The notes below the pieces were generated by a model. The model had not been told where the DNA came from. It saw nothing but the letters and a program-made list of their open reading frames with translations, and searched no databases. Of a stretch of 64,000 nucleotides of DNA, positions 1 through 8,627 are shown in pieces (within the stretch, counting starts at the first letter, position 1; every line of letters starts with the position of its first letter). The translations under genes and the position numbers were made by a program. The DNA lies in NCBI RefSeq assembly GCF_024752025.1, contig NZ_JANTPU010000003.1:1-64000 (forward strand), in the 5' to 3' direction. Origin of the DNA: Pseudidiomarina sp. CB1. GTDB lineage: Bacteria; Pseudomonadota; Gammaproteobacteria; Enterobacterales; Alteromonadaceae.

Positions 1-5
1 TGAGA

Positions 6-31
6 CCCCGAGCTAACGCTCGGGGTTTTTT
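6..31 (+). terminator. Rho-independent terminator of an upstream gene
   Basis: A perfect 8-bp GC-rich stem (CCCCGAGC / GCTCGGGG) with loop TAAC is followed at once by six T. This is a textbook intrinsic terminator on the plus strand. It probably ends a gene lying to the left of the window. Confidence 0.85.
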
Positions 32-45
32 CGTTTTACGACCCC

Positions 46-157
46 AAAAGCGTTGCTCGTCCGCTACGCTGTTCGTGCTTCGTCCGCTACGCTATTCGAA
101 CAGCGAACGTAGCGAGCGGACCAACAGCGCAGCGTACGAACAACGAATAACGCTTTT
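46..157. repeat. Long imperfect inverted repeat
   Basis: The segment opens with AAAAGCGTT (46-54) and closes with its exact complement AACGCTTTT (149-157). Most of the interior also pairs imperfectly. The 13-mer CGTCCGCTACGCT occurs twice in the left arm (58-70 and 81-93), with degenerate inverse copies in the right arm (about 106-140). No gene fits here. It could be a REP/BIME-like unit, a cruciform or a miniature inverted-repeat element. Confidence 0.6.
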
Positions 158-251
158 ATCTTTCTTAGACTAAAGTCAACTAAGCATTTGCCTGATCCAT
201 TGCTATGCTGAATGGACTATAAGAAGTACTCATCTAGGAGAGGTAATTAGC

Positions 252-2669
252 ATGAAAACGAACAAGACGTTGCTCGCAATGTTGAGCACCGGCGCGCTGT
301 CCGGCTTAACCGTAATGAGCCCCGCCGCATTGGCACAAGACGAAAATGGCACGAATGTTGAAGCAGAAGAGCGCATTCAAGTTATCGGTTCACGCTTGTC
401 GATGCGCACAGCCACCGACGGCACAGCACCAGTTGATATCATTTCAGGCGAAGAGCTATCAGCCAGCGGTATTACCGAAACTGCTCGTGCACTGCAATAT
501 GCAGTTCCTAGTTTTAACTTCCCAAGCTCATCGATCACTGATGGCTCAGACGCAGTGCGTCCAGCATCGTTGCGTGGACTGTCTCCGGACCATACACTGG
601 TACTCGTAAACGGCAAACGCCGCCATATGAGTGCATTGGTTCACCTAAATGGTACCACCGGTCGCGGCAGTTCTAACGTTGATCTAAACGCGATTCCAAT
701 TTCTTCTATCAAACGTATCGAAGTGCTGCGCGACGGTGCAGCAGCGCTGTATGGTTCTGACGCGATTGCTGGTGTTATTAACATCGTGCTCAAGGATCAA
801 GCTGAAGGTGGCTCGATCACCGCAAATGCCGGGCAAACCTATGAAGGCGACGGCGAACAGTACAAAGTTCATGGTAGCACCGGATTTGCCTTGGGCGATG
901 ATGGTCACTTTACCGTTGCCGCTGAATACCACCACAAAAATAAAACCAATCGTGCCGGCCTTGATCCGCGTCAACAATACCCTCTTGTTGATGGTGAACT
1001 CGACCCGCGTGAAGAAACGTTTGATCGATTGAACCACCATGTAGGTGCTGCATCCTTCGAGAACAAAGCCGTCTTTTTCAATGCCGCACTGGCAGTAGGT
1101 GAGGGCGAACTCTATGCCTTTGGTGGTGCGAGTGATCGAACGTCGCAAAGTGGTGCATTTTATCGTCGTGCGCTCGACAACCGAAATATTGTAGAAATTT
1201 ATCCTGATGGTTTCTTGCCGTTATTGAGCCCTGAAACCCAAGACATGTCAGCTTATGTTGGCTATCGTTTTGATCTGTCAGGCTGGGCGGTCGATGCTAG
1301 CGCTGGTGTTGGCGAAAGTGAATTCCAGTACCGCTTAGAAAACTCTTTAAATGCTTCGATTGGTCCTAGCTCACAAACCGAATTTGACGCGGGAACCCTA
1401 ACCACTGATGAATTTAACGCGACAATCGATTTTCAGCGTTTCTTTCCGTTCGTCAACAACTCCGATCTCGCCGTTGCCTTTGGTGTAAGTTACCGTGAAA
1501 ACAGCTATCAAATCGCTGCAGGTGAAGAAGCTTCTTATCTTAACGGTGGCTATCAGAACCGTCCTGCGGGTAGTCAGGGCTTTACCGGTTTTAAACCTGA
1601 GTCAGAGGTTGATGAATCCCGTGATAACACTGGTTTCTACTTAGAAGTCGAAAATATGCTGACCGCCAATTTTCAATGGGGTGCAGCTGTTCGATACGAG
1701 GATTATTCGGACTTCGGTAGTAATACCAGCTGGAAGGTATCTGGTCGTTACGATCTAAATGATGAATGGGCAATTCGTGCGACGGCAAATACTGGCTTCC
1801 GTGCGCCGAGCGTACAACAGTTGTATTTCTCGAATATTTCTACCCTGTTTGTCGATCGTGGTGATGGCCTTCAGGCAGAGCAAAGCGGTACCTTTAATAA
1901 TATTAGTCCAGTTGCCCAAGCTTTAGGTATTGAAGGTTTAGAGCCGGAAGAGTCGCAAAGCTTTAGCGCAGGTGTGGTCTATAACGGTTACGAGGGCTTT
2001 ACCTTAACCATTGACGCTTTCCAGATCGCTATTGACGACCGCATTATCCTTTCCGGAGATTTGAGCCCAGAAGATTCTCCCGCCGTTGGCGATGCTCTTG
2101 CCGCAAGCGGTGCTGACAATGCGCGCTTCTTTGTAAACGCCGTTGATACCACCACCCAAGGTGTTGATGTGGTTGCTTCGCAAACATTTGAGCTTGAGCA
2201 GATGGGGTCTTTACGCGCACAACTTGCGTATGGCTACAATAAGACTGAGATCGATGACATTAATCTACCGGTCCTGCTCGACGGGTTAGAGGATAATCTG
2301 TTTGATGGTGTTGAGCGCACGCGAATGACACGTTCAGTGCCGCGCAATAGCGGTAGTGTTGCGTTTACCCATAATCTAGGTGATCTAGAAACTCGTCTAG
2401 CATTCAATTACTTCGGTGATTATGTTCTCGAGAACAACCAAGGTGTGCAAACTGAATTTAGCGCGAAATGGGTTACTGACTTGTCTGCCAAATACTTGCT
2501 TACTGACCAGTTAACGGTGAGTGCGGGCGTGCAGAACTTGTTCGATGAATATCCAGACAAGCAACGTCCAGAAAGTCAGTTCAACGGCATCTTTATGTAT
2601 CCAAATACCAACGCGCCATTCGGCTTTAACGGTGGGTATTACTACGCTGAACTAACGTACAACTTCTAA
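252..2669 (+). CDS. TonB-dependent outer membrane receptor
   Basis: 805 aa. A cleavable signal peptide ends near ALAQ (about residue 29). A plug domain follows (ERIQVIGSRL near residue 40, then the SLRGL and LVLVNGKRRH blocks that mark this receptor group). The rest is a long beta-barrel ending in the aromatic residue of YNF, as expected for BAM-assembled barrels. It should import a ligand across the outer membrane using TonB-ExbBD energy. The substrate cannot be read from the sequence, and no siderophore, vitamin or sugar gene lies beside it. An AGGAGAGG ribosome site precedes the ATG and a strong terminator follows, so it is probably transcribed alone. Confidence 0.9.
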   Translation: MKTNKTLLAMLSTGALSGLTVMSPAALAQDENGTNVEAEERIQVIGSRLSMRTATDGTAPVDIISGEELSASGITETARALQYAVPSFNFPSSSITDGSDAVRPASLRGLSPDHTLVLVNGKRRHMSALVHLNGTTGRGSSNVDLNAIPISSIKRIEVLRDGAAALYGSDAIAGVINIVLKDQAEGGSITANAGQTYEGDGEQYKVHGSTGFALGDDGHFTVAAEYHHKNKTNRAGLDPRQQYPLVDGELDPREETFDRLNHHVGAASFENKAVFFNAALAVGEGELYAFGGASDRTSQSGAFYRRALDNRNIVEIYPDGFLPLLSPETQDMSAYVGYRFDLSGWAVDASAGVGESEFQYRLENSLNASIGPSSQTEFDAGTLTTDEFNATIDFQRFFPFVNNSDLAVAFGVSYRENSYQIAAGEEASYLNGGYQNRPAGSQGFTGFKPESEVDESRDNTGFYLEVENMLTANFQWGAAVRYEDYSDFGSNTSWKVSGRYDLNDEWAIRATANTGFRAPSVQQLYFSNISTLFVDRGDGLQAEQSGTFNNISPVAQALGIEGLEPEESQSFSAGVVYNGYEGFTLTIDAFQIAIDDRIILSGDLSPEDSPAVGDALAASGADNARFFVNAVDTTTQGVDVVASQTFELEQMGSLRAQLAYGYNKTEIDDINLPVLLDGLEDNLFDGVERTRMTRSVPRNSGSVAFTHNLGDLETRLAFNYFGDYVLENNQGVQTEFSAKWVTDLSAKYLLTDQLTVSAGVQNLFDEYPDKQRPESQFNGIFMYPNTNAPFGFNGGYYYAELTYNF

Positions 2670-2692
2670 AACTAACTGTGAATCGAGTTGTG

Positions 2693-2720
2693 AAAACCGC
2701 CACATAGTGGCGGTTTTTTT
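2693..2720 (+). terminator. Terminator after the TonB receptor gene
   Basis: A 7-bp stem CCGCCAC / GTGGCGG with loop ATA is flanked by AAAA on the left and seven T on the right. It starts 24 bases after the receptor stop codon. Confidence 0.85.
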
Positions 2721-2774
2721 ATGCCTCACACTTTTCCATAAACATAACCTGTTGAATAAAAAGAAATAAAAAGA

Positions 2775-2790
2775 TGGCACGAATATTGAA
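2775..2790 (+). promoter_or_regulatory. Candidate sigma-54 promoter
   Basis: TGGCACGAATATTGAA closely matches the sigma-54 consensus TGGCACG-N4-TTGCW. The GG of the -24 element is in place, but the -12 element reads GA instead of GC at the correct ten-base spacing. Flanking DNA is AT-rich. It lies 68 bases before the ATG of the small membrane protein gene. The weak -12 dinucleotide is the main reason for doubt. Confidence 0.5.
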
Positions 2791-2857
2791 TAGACAAAGC
2801 ATAGAAGTACAACATAAAACGTAGCAACCGCTTGAAGTGGTTTAGTTGGAGAACACT

Positions 2858-3169
2858 ATGCGTAAACAATCAACTTGGCTTTGGGTTATCGCCGGACTGT
2901 TAGCTTTATTTCTTTTTGGTGACGAGATTTTAGGACTGATCGGTGCTGTGGTCGGTTTAGTGATTAGTATCGGCGTAACGGGTTTGGTTTTGGTCGCTAT
3001 AGCGCTTGGCGCTTTTGCTCTGGTAGTTGCCATTGGAGGGAGCATCGCAGTCGGTGTTGCTGTTGCCGGCGTGGCATTGGTAGCAGTTCTCTTTAGTTGG
3101 CTATGGCCGTACCTGTTGCTGTTAGGGATTCTGTATTTGTTAGTTCGAAAACGCCCAAAAGCTGTGTAA
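2858..3169 (+). CDS. Small integral membrane protein, possibly PspG-like
   Basis: 103 aa and almost entirely hydrophobic. About three membrane segments run through residues 8-95, with glycine- and valine-rich spacing, and the tail is basic (LLVRKRPKAV). I chose the ATG at 2858 because GGAG lies 6 bases upstream; an in-frame TTG 12 bases earlier has no such site. I do not recognise a firm family. Size, topology, the WPYLLLLGILYLLVRK end and the sigma-54-like promoter recall the phage-shock protein PspG, whose gene is PspF/sigma-54 controlled in enterobacteria. That link is inference. The copper chaperone gene starts 32 bases downstream and could be cotranscribed. Confidence 0.65.
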   Translation: MRKQSTWLWVIAGLLALFLFGDEILGLIGAVVGLVISIGVTGLVLVAIALGAFALVVAIGGSIAVGVAVAGVALVAVLFSWLWPYLLLLGILYLLVRKRPKAV

Positions 3170-3201
3170 ACTAACCCCATGAATTAGCATGGGAGAATCT
3201 T

Positions 3202-3630
3202 GTGAAGCGATTACAACTATTGGCACTGGCAGCATGTTTTGTTTTGCCGCTGAGTGCTTGGGCCGATGTTACGGTCAGCGATGCTTGGGTAAAACCGACG
3301 ATCCCAGGTACAGAAAATGGTGCAGGCTATTTTGTTATTCGTAACGACGGCGCTCAGGCCGTTACATTAATTGGCGTCAATAGTGATGCTTCACGTGCCA
3401 GCGAAGTGCACCAGCATGTTATGAATGAAGAAGGTATGATGCGCATGCGCCGCGTGCCTGAGCTTACTATTAATGCTGGAGAGCAGGTGGTTTTCCAGCC
3501 GGGTAGCTATCACATTATGTTTTTTGGTGTAAAAAATCCGTTTAGGGTGGGCGAAAGCGTTGCTTTTCAACTGCAATTCACCGATGCTGACGCGCTAGAC
3601 GTTGTGGCCGAAGTGCGGTCGCTAAAATGA
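3202..3630 (+). CDS. Periplasmic copper chaperone PCu(A)C
   Basis: 142 aa with a signal peptide ending near AWA-DV (residue 22). The mature part has the PCu(A)C layout. The copper-binding H...M...HxM pattern is visible as VHQHVM (about residue 73), MMRM and the HIMFFG motif (about residue 114). The family binds Cu(I) in the periplasm and delivers it to cytochrome oxidase or other copper proteins. The start is GTG with GGGAGA six bases before it. No oxidase or Sco gene is adjacent, so the recipient is unknown. Confidence 0.9.
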   Translation: MKRLQLLALAACFVLPLSAWADVTVSDAWVKPTIPGTENGAGYFVIRNDGAQAVTLIGVNSDASRASEVHQHVMNEEGMMRMRRVPELTINAGEQVVFQPGSYHIMFFGVKNPFRVGESVAFQLQFTDADALDVVAEVRSLK

Positions 3631-3658
3631 TAGCTAGTCGAGTTTAAAGGAGTAAGGC

Positions 3659-4420
3659 ATGCGCAAAGTAACTATGGCTATGGCGTTACTAGCCAGTAGC
3701 GTTGGTGTTGTGGTAGCACCGCAAGCGAATGCGGATACCGTATTCGGTGTTTATGCAGGTGTACAGGCTTGGCAAACGGATACCAGTGGGTCTTTTGGCT
3801 CTGAGCAAATGAGTCCTGATTTTTCGTTTGGTGATGAACAGCAGGGCAGCGCTTACATTGCCTTTGAACATCCAATCCCGCTCATCCCTAACGTGAAAGT
3901 TCGGCAAAATGACCTTACAACCGACGGTAGTCAGCTGCTCAACGAAGAATTTTCGTTTTTCGGCACAACATTTGCGGCCGATAGTCGCCTTGACTACACA
4001 GCTGACCTGAGCCACACCGACTACACGTTTTACTATGAACTCTTCGATAATGACTTAGTGTCGTTCGACCTTGGTGTAACTGCGAAACGCGTGGATGGTA
4101 GTATCGAAGTCCGAGGCCAACAAACGCTACAAGGGCAAAGTACCGACGGTTGGATCCCAACACTGTACAGTCAAGTGCGTGTTGGCATTCCAGCGACAGA
4201 CCTTACGCTATATGGTCTTGCTAATGCGGTCAGTATTGAAGACTCAAAAGTAGAAGATTACGAGTTTGGTGTTGAGTATCGCCCTATCGAGAATCTCGCA
4301 GTCGATGTGAATCTGCAGCTGGGTTATCGCGTTTTCAATGTTGAGCTAGACGACCTTGATGGTATTTACTCAAACTTAGAGTACAAAGGGCCTTATTTAG
4401 GCGTTGAATTTCATTTCTAA
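3659..4420 (+). CDS. Outer membrane beta-barrel protein, TIGR04219 family
   Basis: 253 aa. A signal peptide ends near ANA-DT (residue 25). Alternating amphipathic strands follow and the protein ends in EFHF, a C-terminal phenylalanine typical of barrels. The N-terminal block VFGVYAGVQAWQTDTSG matches the TIGR04219 outer membrane family as I remember it. Function is unknown. A good ribosome site (AAAGGAG) lies before the ATG. It converges on the DUF3299 gene. Confidence 0.8.
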   Translation: MRKVTMAMALLASSVGVVVAPQANADTVFGVYAGVQAWQTDTSGSFGSEQMSPDFSFGDEQQGSAYIAFEHPIPLIPNVKVRQNDLTTDGSQLLNEEFSFFGTTFAADSRLDYTADLSHTDYTFYYELFDNDLVSFDLGVTAKRVDGSIEVRGQQTLQGQSTDGWIPTLYSQVRVGIPATDLTLYGLANAVSIEDSKVEDYEFGVEYRPIENLAVDVNLQLGYRVFNVELDDLDGIYSNLEYKGPYLGVEFHF

Positions 4421-4435
4421 GCGGTGCTAGCAATA

Positions 4436-4458
4436 AGCGCCGTTATTGATACGGCGCT
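4436..4458. other. Hairpin between convergent genes
   Basis: A perfect 8-bp stem AGCGCCGT / ACGGCGCT with a 7-base loop lies between the barrel gene and the DUF3299 gene and overlaps the DUF3299 stop codon. No T-run follows on either strand, so if it terminates transcription it is not a standard intrinsic terminator. Confidence 0.35.
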
Positions 4459-4928
4459 ACATTCACTGCATCCATTTGATAAGCGACAACAGCTAAATCA
4501 CCTTCAGCACGTTCAACCTTAATCGTGCCTTCAACCCATACTGGATTAAAAGCTTGGCGAATCGGATAGCCTTCCGGAAAGCGCACGAGCACAACCTGAT
4601 TGGGCGGTGGTGGTGGTACGTGGATGCAAGCTCCCTCATACGGCACTAACAGAAACTCCGTTACCTTGCTGTCTTCAGCTTGCAACTGCACCACGAAGCC
4701 TGGGATACGGATTTTCTTACCATCTAATGCTTCAACCACTGGCGCATTCATATCGGGCTGACCCATTGCTTCCGGGTTCATGTCGTAAAAGGCCTGACTG
4801 CGGACCGGTGGGGGCTTGTAGCCCTCAGGGACGAGGTCTTTCCATTCTGTTTCAGCAAACTCCTGTCCGTAAGCTGGCAGCGCAAACGCCACGCAGAACG
4901 ACAACATACTTGCAAATAACCACTTCAT
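4443..4928 (-). CDS. DUF3299 periplasmic protein
   Basis: 161 aa from the ATG at 4928, whose codon overlaps the permease stop (ATGA), a classic sign of translational coupling. A signal peptide ends near YGQ-EF (about residue 22). The DUF3299 hallmark GACIHVPPPPPNQVV lies around residues 98-112, preceded by a motif around KIRIPGFVV. The family is exported and often found beside MacB-like ABC pairs. Its role is not established; a metal-linked function is suggested only by the His-rich permease next to it. A longer start at 4976 would place 16 extra residues before the signal peptide and is unlikely. Confidence 0.85.
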   Translation of the reverse strand: MKWLFASMLSFCVAFALPAYGQEFAETEWKDLVPEGYKPPPVRSQAFYDMNPEAMGQPDMNAPVVEALDGKKIRIPGFVVQLQAEDSKVTEFLLVPYEGACIHVPPPPPNQVVLVRFPEGYPIRQAFNPVWVEGTIKVERAEGDLAVVAYQMDAVNVAPYQ

Positions 4929-6205
4929 AGCTTCACCGTAAGTCCGTCCGCTAACGCGTTGCGATAAGCGCGCCATGCGGGAAATAAACTGAGTACCGTT
5001 GCAGCAAGTAAGATTGCTAACAAAAGATACAACTCGCGCAAGGTTAGTACACTTGCGCTAACGTGGATACCGAGCTGTTGTTGCAATAGTTCGGCGCCAA
5101 AAATTAACACACTATAGAGGCCGACGGTACCCAACATGACACCGACCAAGGTTACGACAAATGCCTCAACGACTAATAACCCCAAAATCGTAATAGGTCC
5201 TGCGCCAATAGAACGTAAGACTGCCATTTCGCGGCGGCGTTCACGTAAACTCGCCAACAGTGTCGTCAACATCCCTAACAGACCCGTAATAACCACGAGT
5301 ACTGAGATAGCGACCAGAGCGCGTTCAAACAGACTTAAGGTACGCCAAAAATTTTGTAATGCGAGGCCAGGCATTATTGCTGATAAAGCTTCACCACGAT
5401 ACGTGTTGATGGTGCGTTGCAGGCGTAAAGCAAGAGCGGGGTTTTCAAGGCCCAGCAATACCGCACTCAGGGTATAAACCGGAGGCTCTTGATGCGCTTC
5501 ATGTTCATGTCGGTCATGTTGATGGTCTTCACCGGCGTGATCATCATGCTCATCGGCGGGAAGGTACTCACCATGGACAAGCCCTTGTGCCTCTAGCGGA
5601 ATAAAAACGCCCCGATCAATAGGCGTGCCTGTTCGTTTAAGTACACCGACGACGCGAAATGGATGCGCATCGTGCTGGCTAAAGCTGATCTCGCCGGTAC
5701 CGTGAGCGACGATGAGGTCATCATTGACTTGCAATTGCCGCTCACTTGCGGCTTCGGCGCCTAATACCGCAATGGTCAGCTCGTCGTGCTGCTGGAATGA
5801 GCCTCCTGCGGCAAACTGCAACGGCCGTTTGTTACCGTATTTAAAGCGCTCAAACAAAGCATCGGTGGTCGCAATGACCGGAAAGCCGTGAACACTGTCG
5901 CCCATCGCCATTGGAATATGCCAAGTCACGCCGGGTAGCTCGCGTAAATGCTCGTAGCTTTGCCAACTTAAAGTATTCGAAAGATTGCCAATATGGAAAA
6001 CACTACTTAGCAATAATTCAGTTGAGCCAGTACGGGCTCCAACAATTAAGTCCGTTCCTGAAATTGTATTTGAGAAATTCGCTTGGGTTTGCACGCGTAT
6101 ACGCTCAACCCCGAGTAATAATAAGGTGCTTACCGCAATGGCTAAGATCGTCAGCCACACGCTACCGCGACGGTTCCACAGACTGGCTATTGCGAGTTTA
6201 AACAT
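4925..6205 (-). CDS. ABC transporter permease, FtsX/MacB type, with His-rich loop
   Basis: 426 aa. An N-terminal membrane helix (about residues 16-35) is followed by a large periplasmic domain and three C-terminal helices (about 290-410), the MacB/LolE layout. The periplasmic domain carries a tract very rich in His, Asp and Glu (encoded at 5483-5558), likely to bind divalent metal. The gene overlaps its ATPase by 8 bases and DUF3299 by 4. Such trios occur in marine gammaproteobacteria, and from memory resemble the Zur-regulated Zrg zinc system of Vibrio cholerae. A zinc role here is inference. No DUF2796 gene is seen in the window. Confidence 0.85.
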   Translation of the reverse strand: MFKLAIASLWNRRGSVWLTILAIAVSTLLLLGVERIRVQTQANFSNTISGTDLIVGARTGSTELLLSSVFHIGNLSNTLSWQSYEHLRELPGVTWHIPMAMGDSVHGFPVIATTDALFERFKYGNKRPLQFAAGGSFQQHDELTIAVLGAEAASERQLQVNDDLIVAHGTGEISFSQHDAHPFRVVGVLKRTGTPIDRGVFIPLEAQGLVHGEYLPADEHDDHAGEDHQHDRHEHEAHQEPPVYTLSAVLLGLENPALALRLQRTINTYRGEALSAIMPGLALQNFWRTLSLFERALVAISVLVVITGLLGMLTTLLASLRERRREMAVLRSIGAGPITILGLLVVEAFVVTLVGVMLGTVGLYSVLIFGAELLQQQLGIHVSASVLTLRELYLLLAILLAATVLSLFPAWRAYRNALADGLTVKL

Positions 6206-6899
6206 CGCGTCCTCCGCCGCCGTGGTTGATGTCGCTCAATTCGATAGCCCGCGGAAACAAAGGCGCTAACGTAGCGTCATGCGTGACGAACAATAACGTT
6301 GTTTGTTGCGCATCGCAGGCCTCAAAGAGGAGTTGAATAAAGTCATCGCGATGGGCTTGGTCAAGCGCAGACGTTGGCTCGTCGGCGATAATCAGAGCAG
6401 GGCTGCCAAGTAGCGCTCGCGCAGCAGCCACGCGCTGCTGTTGCCCCACGCTTAACTGGTGTGCGGGTTGCCGTTGTTGTGCCGCGGTTAACCCTAAACG
6501 GGTTAATAAGTTCTCTGCTTCCGCTGATATGGATTGTTGCGCAAGTCGTTGACGACGTGCTGGGGCAAACTGGCATGCGAGGGTCACGTTAGCCATTGCC
6601 GATAAATAGGGTAAGAGATTAAATTGTTGGAAAATATAGCCAATGTCATTTGCCCGCAAGCGATCGCGGCGATGCTGACTGAGACCTGCAAGATCCTCGC
6701 CAAGCACCTTTACTTGGCCTGGGCCACTGGTGTGAATGCCCGCAATAAGGCCCAGCAACGTTGACTTGCCGCTACCACTTGCACCCCGCAGTAAAACGCG
6801 TTCACCACGATTGATCGTTAGCTCTGGAATGCTCAGCAGCGGCAACTGAGCACCCGGCCACGTAAACTGAAGTTGCTTCAGCTCGACACAGGTGCTCAT
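6198..6899 (-). CDS. ABC transporter ATP-binding protein, LolD/MacB type
   Basis: 233 aa. Walker A GASGSGKST is at about residue 39, the Q-loop at YIFQQFNLLP, the signature LSVGQQQR near residue 148, Walker B ALIIADEPTSALD, and the switch His in VTHD. This is the LolD/MacB/FtsE branch, which usually drives mechanotransmission rather than transport through a channel. It starts 5 bases after the ppa stop with no clear ribosome site, so it is probably expressed with ppa, and it overlaps the permease by 8 bases. Confidence 0.9.
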   Translation of the reverse strand: MSTCVELKQLQFTWPGAQLPLLSIPELTINRGERVLLRGASGSGKSTLLGLIAGIHTSGPGQVKVLGEDLAGLSQHRRDRLRANDIGYIFQQFNLLPYLSAMANVTLACQFAPARRQRLAQQSISAEAENLLTRLGLTAAQQRQPAHQLSVGQQQRVAAARALLGSPALIIADEPTSALDQAHRDDFIQLLFEACDAQQTTLLFVTHDATLAPLFPRAIELSDINHGGGGRDV

Positions 6900-6904
6900 A
6901 GGCT

Positions 6905-7435
6905 TTATTTGGCTTGCGCGCGTTTAAACGAAGAAACGATTTCTTCTTTTGCTTCGTTGATATCGCCCCAGCCCTCAACTTTCACCCATTTGCCTTTTTC
7001 GAGCTCTTTGTAACGCTCGAAGAAGTGAGTGATTTGCGCTTTAAGCAATTCTGGCAAGTCGTTCACGTCTTGAATGTGATCGTACTCTTTGCTCAGCTTG
7101 CTGATAGGTACGGCGATAACTTTCGCATCTTCACCTGACTCGTCCGTCATTTTCAAAACACCAACTGGACGGCATTTGATGACCGAACCAGCTTGCAGTG
7201 GGTACGGTGTAGGAACCAGAACATCAACCGGGTCACCGTCGAGCGATAAAGTATCGTTGACGAAACCATAGTTCGCTGGATAGAACATCGGAGTCGCCAT
7301 AAAACGGTCAACCCAAAGGGTACCGGTATCTTTGTCGACTTCGTATTTGATCGGATCTGCGTTCGCAGGGATCTCGATGATCACATTCACTTCATCTGGC
7401 AGGTTCTTGCCTGCACTTACATCACTCAAGCTCAT
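6905..7435 (-). CDS. ppa: Inorganic pyrophosphatase
   Basis: 176 aa, the same length as the E. coli enzyme. It hydrolyses pyrophosphate to phosphate in the cytoplasm and pulls biosynthetic reactions forward. The family signature DGDPVDVLV with its metal-binding aspartates is at about residues 65-73, and the substrate-binding [15 protein letters not shown] block is near residue 30. It has its own promoter inside the fbp end and is followed after 5 bases by the ABC trio. The order fbp-ppa matches related genomes. Confidence 0.97.
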   Translation of the reverse strand: MSLSDVSAGKNLPDEVNVIIEIPANADPIKYEVDKDTGTLWVDRFMATPMFYPANYGFVNDTLSLDGDPVDVLVPTPYPLQAGSVIKCRPVGVLKMTDESGEDAKVIAVPISKLSKEYDHIQDVNDLPELLKAQITHFFERYKELEKGKWVKVEGWGDINEAKEEIVSSFKRAQAK

Positions 7436-7484
7436 GGTGTTTCCTATTGATAACTTAAAGTCAGAATAAAAGTTTTGGCCGCTT

Positions 7485-7513
7485 ATTATACGTTGCTTGG
7501 CGCGGAATGCGAA
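7485..7513 (-). promoter_or_regulatory. Sigma-70 promoter of ppa
   Basis: Read on the minus strand, TTCGCA (7513-7508) and a perfect TATAAT (7490-7485) are 17 bases apart. The -10 box overlaps the fbp stop codon. Transcription would start near 7478, about 43 bases before the ppa ATG. Confidence 0.6.
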
Positions 7514-8478
7514 CCTTGCAGATAGCTCAAACAGGTATCTACTTCGTTTGCTGAGCCCAAAATAACGCCAATACGTTGATGGATGTGCTCAGGTTGTATA
7601 TCTAAAATACGCTGTTCGCCGCTATGGGCTCGACCACCGGCTTGCTCAACCAGATAGGCCATTGGATTACCTTCGTACATCAAGCGCAGTTTGTAGGGTT
7701 TACCTGGCTTACGTTTGTCCCAAGGATAGGTAAATAAACCGCCGCGACAGAGAACGCGATGCACGTCGGCAACCATTGCGGCAATCCAACGCATATTAAA
7801 GTTCTTGCAACGTGGCCCAGTATCGCCTGCTAATAAATCGTCAATGTATGTACGCATTTCTGGCTGCCAATGACGGTAATTCGACATATTGATAGCGAAC
7901 TCGCAGGTGTCTGCTGGGATCTCGACATCTTCATCGGTCAGCAAGAACTCGCCAACGGTCGTGTCTAGAGTGAACACTCGAACGCCCTTGCCGGTAGTGA
8001 ACACTAACATCGTTGAAGGGCCATAAAGAACGTAACCCGCCATCACTTGTTCGCGACCTGGCTGTAAGAACATTTCAGTACCGGAGCGACCATCAGTTGG
8101 CGTTGGTAAGACCGAAAAAATCGTCCCGACCATGCTATTGATGTCGATATTTGAGCTGCCGTCGAGCGGGTCAAAGGCGACCAAATAACGACCGTCGTCA
8201 AAGCCTTCAACAATGCCTTCTTCTTCTTCGGAGGCGACCGCGCGGACAAATTTATTTTCGAGCAGAATATCTTTTAGCAGCTGATTGGCGAGCACATCGA
8301 GTTTTTTCTGTGTTTCGCCTTGGATGTTTTCGTCAAGCGTTGAGCCGAGAACACCGGCAAGTTCTCCCTGATGGAGTCGGTAGGAGATTTCTTTTGCACA
8401 AATCTGCAAAGTATTGATGACTGAGATTAGGCCTTCGGCGACTTGATCACGGCGTAACGTCGGTATTAAACGCTGCAT
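7486..8478 (-). CDS. fbp: Fructose-1,6-bisphosphatase class I
   Basis: 330 aa from the ATG at 8478. It removes the 1-phosphate of fructose-1,6-bisphosphate in gluconeogenesis. Visible motifs are the metal-binding region VASEEEE, the [10 protein letters not shown] active-site loop (about residues 103-112), and the sugar-phosphate block [19 protein letters not shown]. The 8478 start has GAGGA just upstream and gives the usual family length. An in-frame ATG at 8574 would add 32 residues without a ribosome site. Confidence 0.95.
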   Translation of the reverse strand: MQRLIPTLRRDQVAEGLISVINTLQICAKEISYRLHQGELAGVLGSTLDENIQGETQKKLDVLANQLLKDILLENKFVRAVASEEEEGIVEGFDDGRYLVAFDPLDGSSNIDINSMVGTIFSVLPTPTDGRSGTEMFLQPGREQVMAGYVLYGPSTMLVFTTGKGVRVFTLDTTVGEFLLTDEDVEIPADTCEFAINMSNYRHWQPEMRTYIDDLLAGDTGPRCKNFNMRWIAAMVADVHRVLCRGGLFTYPWDKRKPGKPYKLRLMYEGNPMAYLVEQAGGRAHSGEQRILDIQPEHIHQRIGVILGSANEVDTCLSYLQGSHSAPSNV

Positions 8479-8627
8479 AACATCCTCATTTGGTGGGCTG
8501 CTCAAAATCGCGGCTAAGTTTACCGCAAAAATAGGTAAATTGCCTGCAAGAATCTCCGTAAAAGTGTCTTGCATGCTACACTAGCCGCATTTTCGTGCAC
8601 CGATAACGTAGAACGAGCTAAATTTTT

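Noticed and set aside
684-1148. Long open frame on the minus strand inside the TonB receptor gene
   Set aside because: It lies wholly within a well-supported gene, has no recognisable domain and no ribosome site. The same holds for the other long antisense frames, such as those inside tkt, pgk and tnpB.
8479-8574. N-terminal extension of Fbp from the ATG at 8574
   Set aside because: No ribosome site precedes it and the extra 32 residues have no counterpart in the family. The ATG at 8478 has GAGGA upstream.
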